From the NCBI GenBank assembly GCA_021769725.1, contig JAETSI010000030.1:1-39325 (forward strand): a DNA stretch of 39,325 nt, in the 5' to 3' direction. Under the pieces are notes generated by a model. It made no database searches and was not told the DNA's origin. It was given only the letters and a program-made list of their open reading frames with translations. Source of the stretch: Oscillospiraceae bacterium (GTDB lineage Bacteria; Bacillota; Clostridia; Oscillospirales; Ruminococcaceae). Position 1 is the stretch's first letter. Every line of letters starts with the position of its first letter. Position numbers and translations under genes: made by a program. This document shows, piece by piece, positions 39,149 to 39,325 of this stretch.

Positions 39149-39325
39149 TTATTCAGCTGTTTCAGGCAGATCTCCAAGATGCAGCAGATATTTCTGAATT
39201 GCAAGAGCGTCTCTGTTTGTAAGATCGTCGCCGGTTTCGGAAACATCGGCATTTTTCTTACCCTTTTCGGTAATATGAGTAGGCTCGGAACCGTTTACAC
39301 CGTAAGCATCCGGATTTCCGATAGC
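39149..39325 (-). CDS. C-terminal dockerin fragment of a secreted enzyme, cut by the window edge
   Basis: Fifty-eight residues enter from the right edge and end at TAA 39151-39149. The first 33 residues (AIGNPDAYGVNGSEPTHITE...) are encoded by DNA identical to 28255-28355 in the GH26 gene. The remainder, DLTNRDALAIQKYLLHLGD, then LPETAE, completes the second calcium-binding dockerin repeat, which the GH26 gene lacks. This is either the true 3' end of the GH26 gene after an inversion or assembly error, or the end of another dockerin enzyme sharing that stretch. Confidence 0.9.
   Translation of the reverse strand, partial: AIGNPDAYGVNGSEPTHITEKGKKNADVSETGDDLTNRDALAIQKYLLHLGDLPETAE
39225..39325 (-). 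repeat. 101-bp dockerin-coding repeat, right-edge copy
   Basis: Reverse complement identical to 28255-28355. The identity runs to the last base of the window, so the true length may be more than 101 bp. Confidence 0.97.

Overview
The window looks like a chromosomal segment of an anaerobic, fibre-degrading Ruminococcaceae bacterium, most like a cellulosome-producing Ruminococcus. Evidence: two secreted plant-cell-wall enzymes with dockerin modules (a GH26 mannanase and a GH30 glucuronoxylanase fused to a CE1 esterase), a further dockerin C-terminus at the right edge, AGGAGG-type ribosome binding sites, TTGACA/TATAAT promoters with 17-bp spacing, an asparagine T-box, a SigG-like sporulation sigma factor, and lysine/DAP synthesis through LL-DAP aminotransferase. 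Species cannot be fixed from the sequence alone.

Region 1-5600 is accessory. It holds the start of a leftward gene cut by the window edge, an unrecognised acidic protein, a 39-residue ORF and a large serine recombinase, then decayed material: a 161-bp palindromic element, a Fic gene with a broken 5' end, a 5'-truncated amidase, a MITE copy and a second hairpin element. A GNAT acetyltransferase follows.

Region 5600-12700 (minus strand) is metabolic: asnS behind an Asn T-box, a small lipoprotein, asnA, dapF and dapL, closely spaced or overlapping. Upstream lies a PEVPK-repeat/BspA-type LRR protein without a signal peptide. Region 12900-17300 holds a very large orphan solute-binding lipoprotein, sigG and a pyridoxal kinase-like gene, with a second palindromic element between the last two.

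Region 17322-22942 (minus strand) is the most unusual block. One promoter precedes a four-zinc-ribbon protein, a VWA protein, a PP2C phosphatase, a Ser/Thr kinase and two zinc-finger membrane proteins, with the pyridoxal kinase-like gene close behind. I read this as a membrane-coupled phosphosignalling module. A paralogous orphan solute-binding lipoprotein and a Nudix hydrolase follow.

Region 26300-39325 carries the GH26 enzyme, a Thr/Pro-rich membrane protein, coaX divergent from coaBC-ldhA, an operon of a zinc-ribbon/VWA/C-type-lectin membrane protein plus a membrane-anchored NagZ, then the GH30-CBM22-dockerin-CE1 enzyme behind an inverted-repeat operator, and a second MITE copy. A 101-bp sequence inside the GH26 dockerin recurs base for base, inverted, at the extreme right end, where it leads into the missing half of the dockerin. 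The 10.9 kb between has therefore either inverted by recombination or been joined wrongly in assembly.
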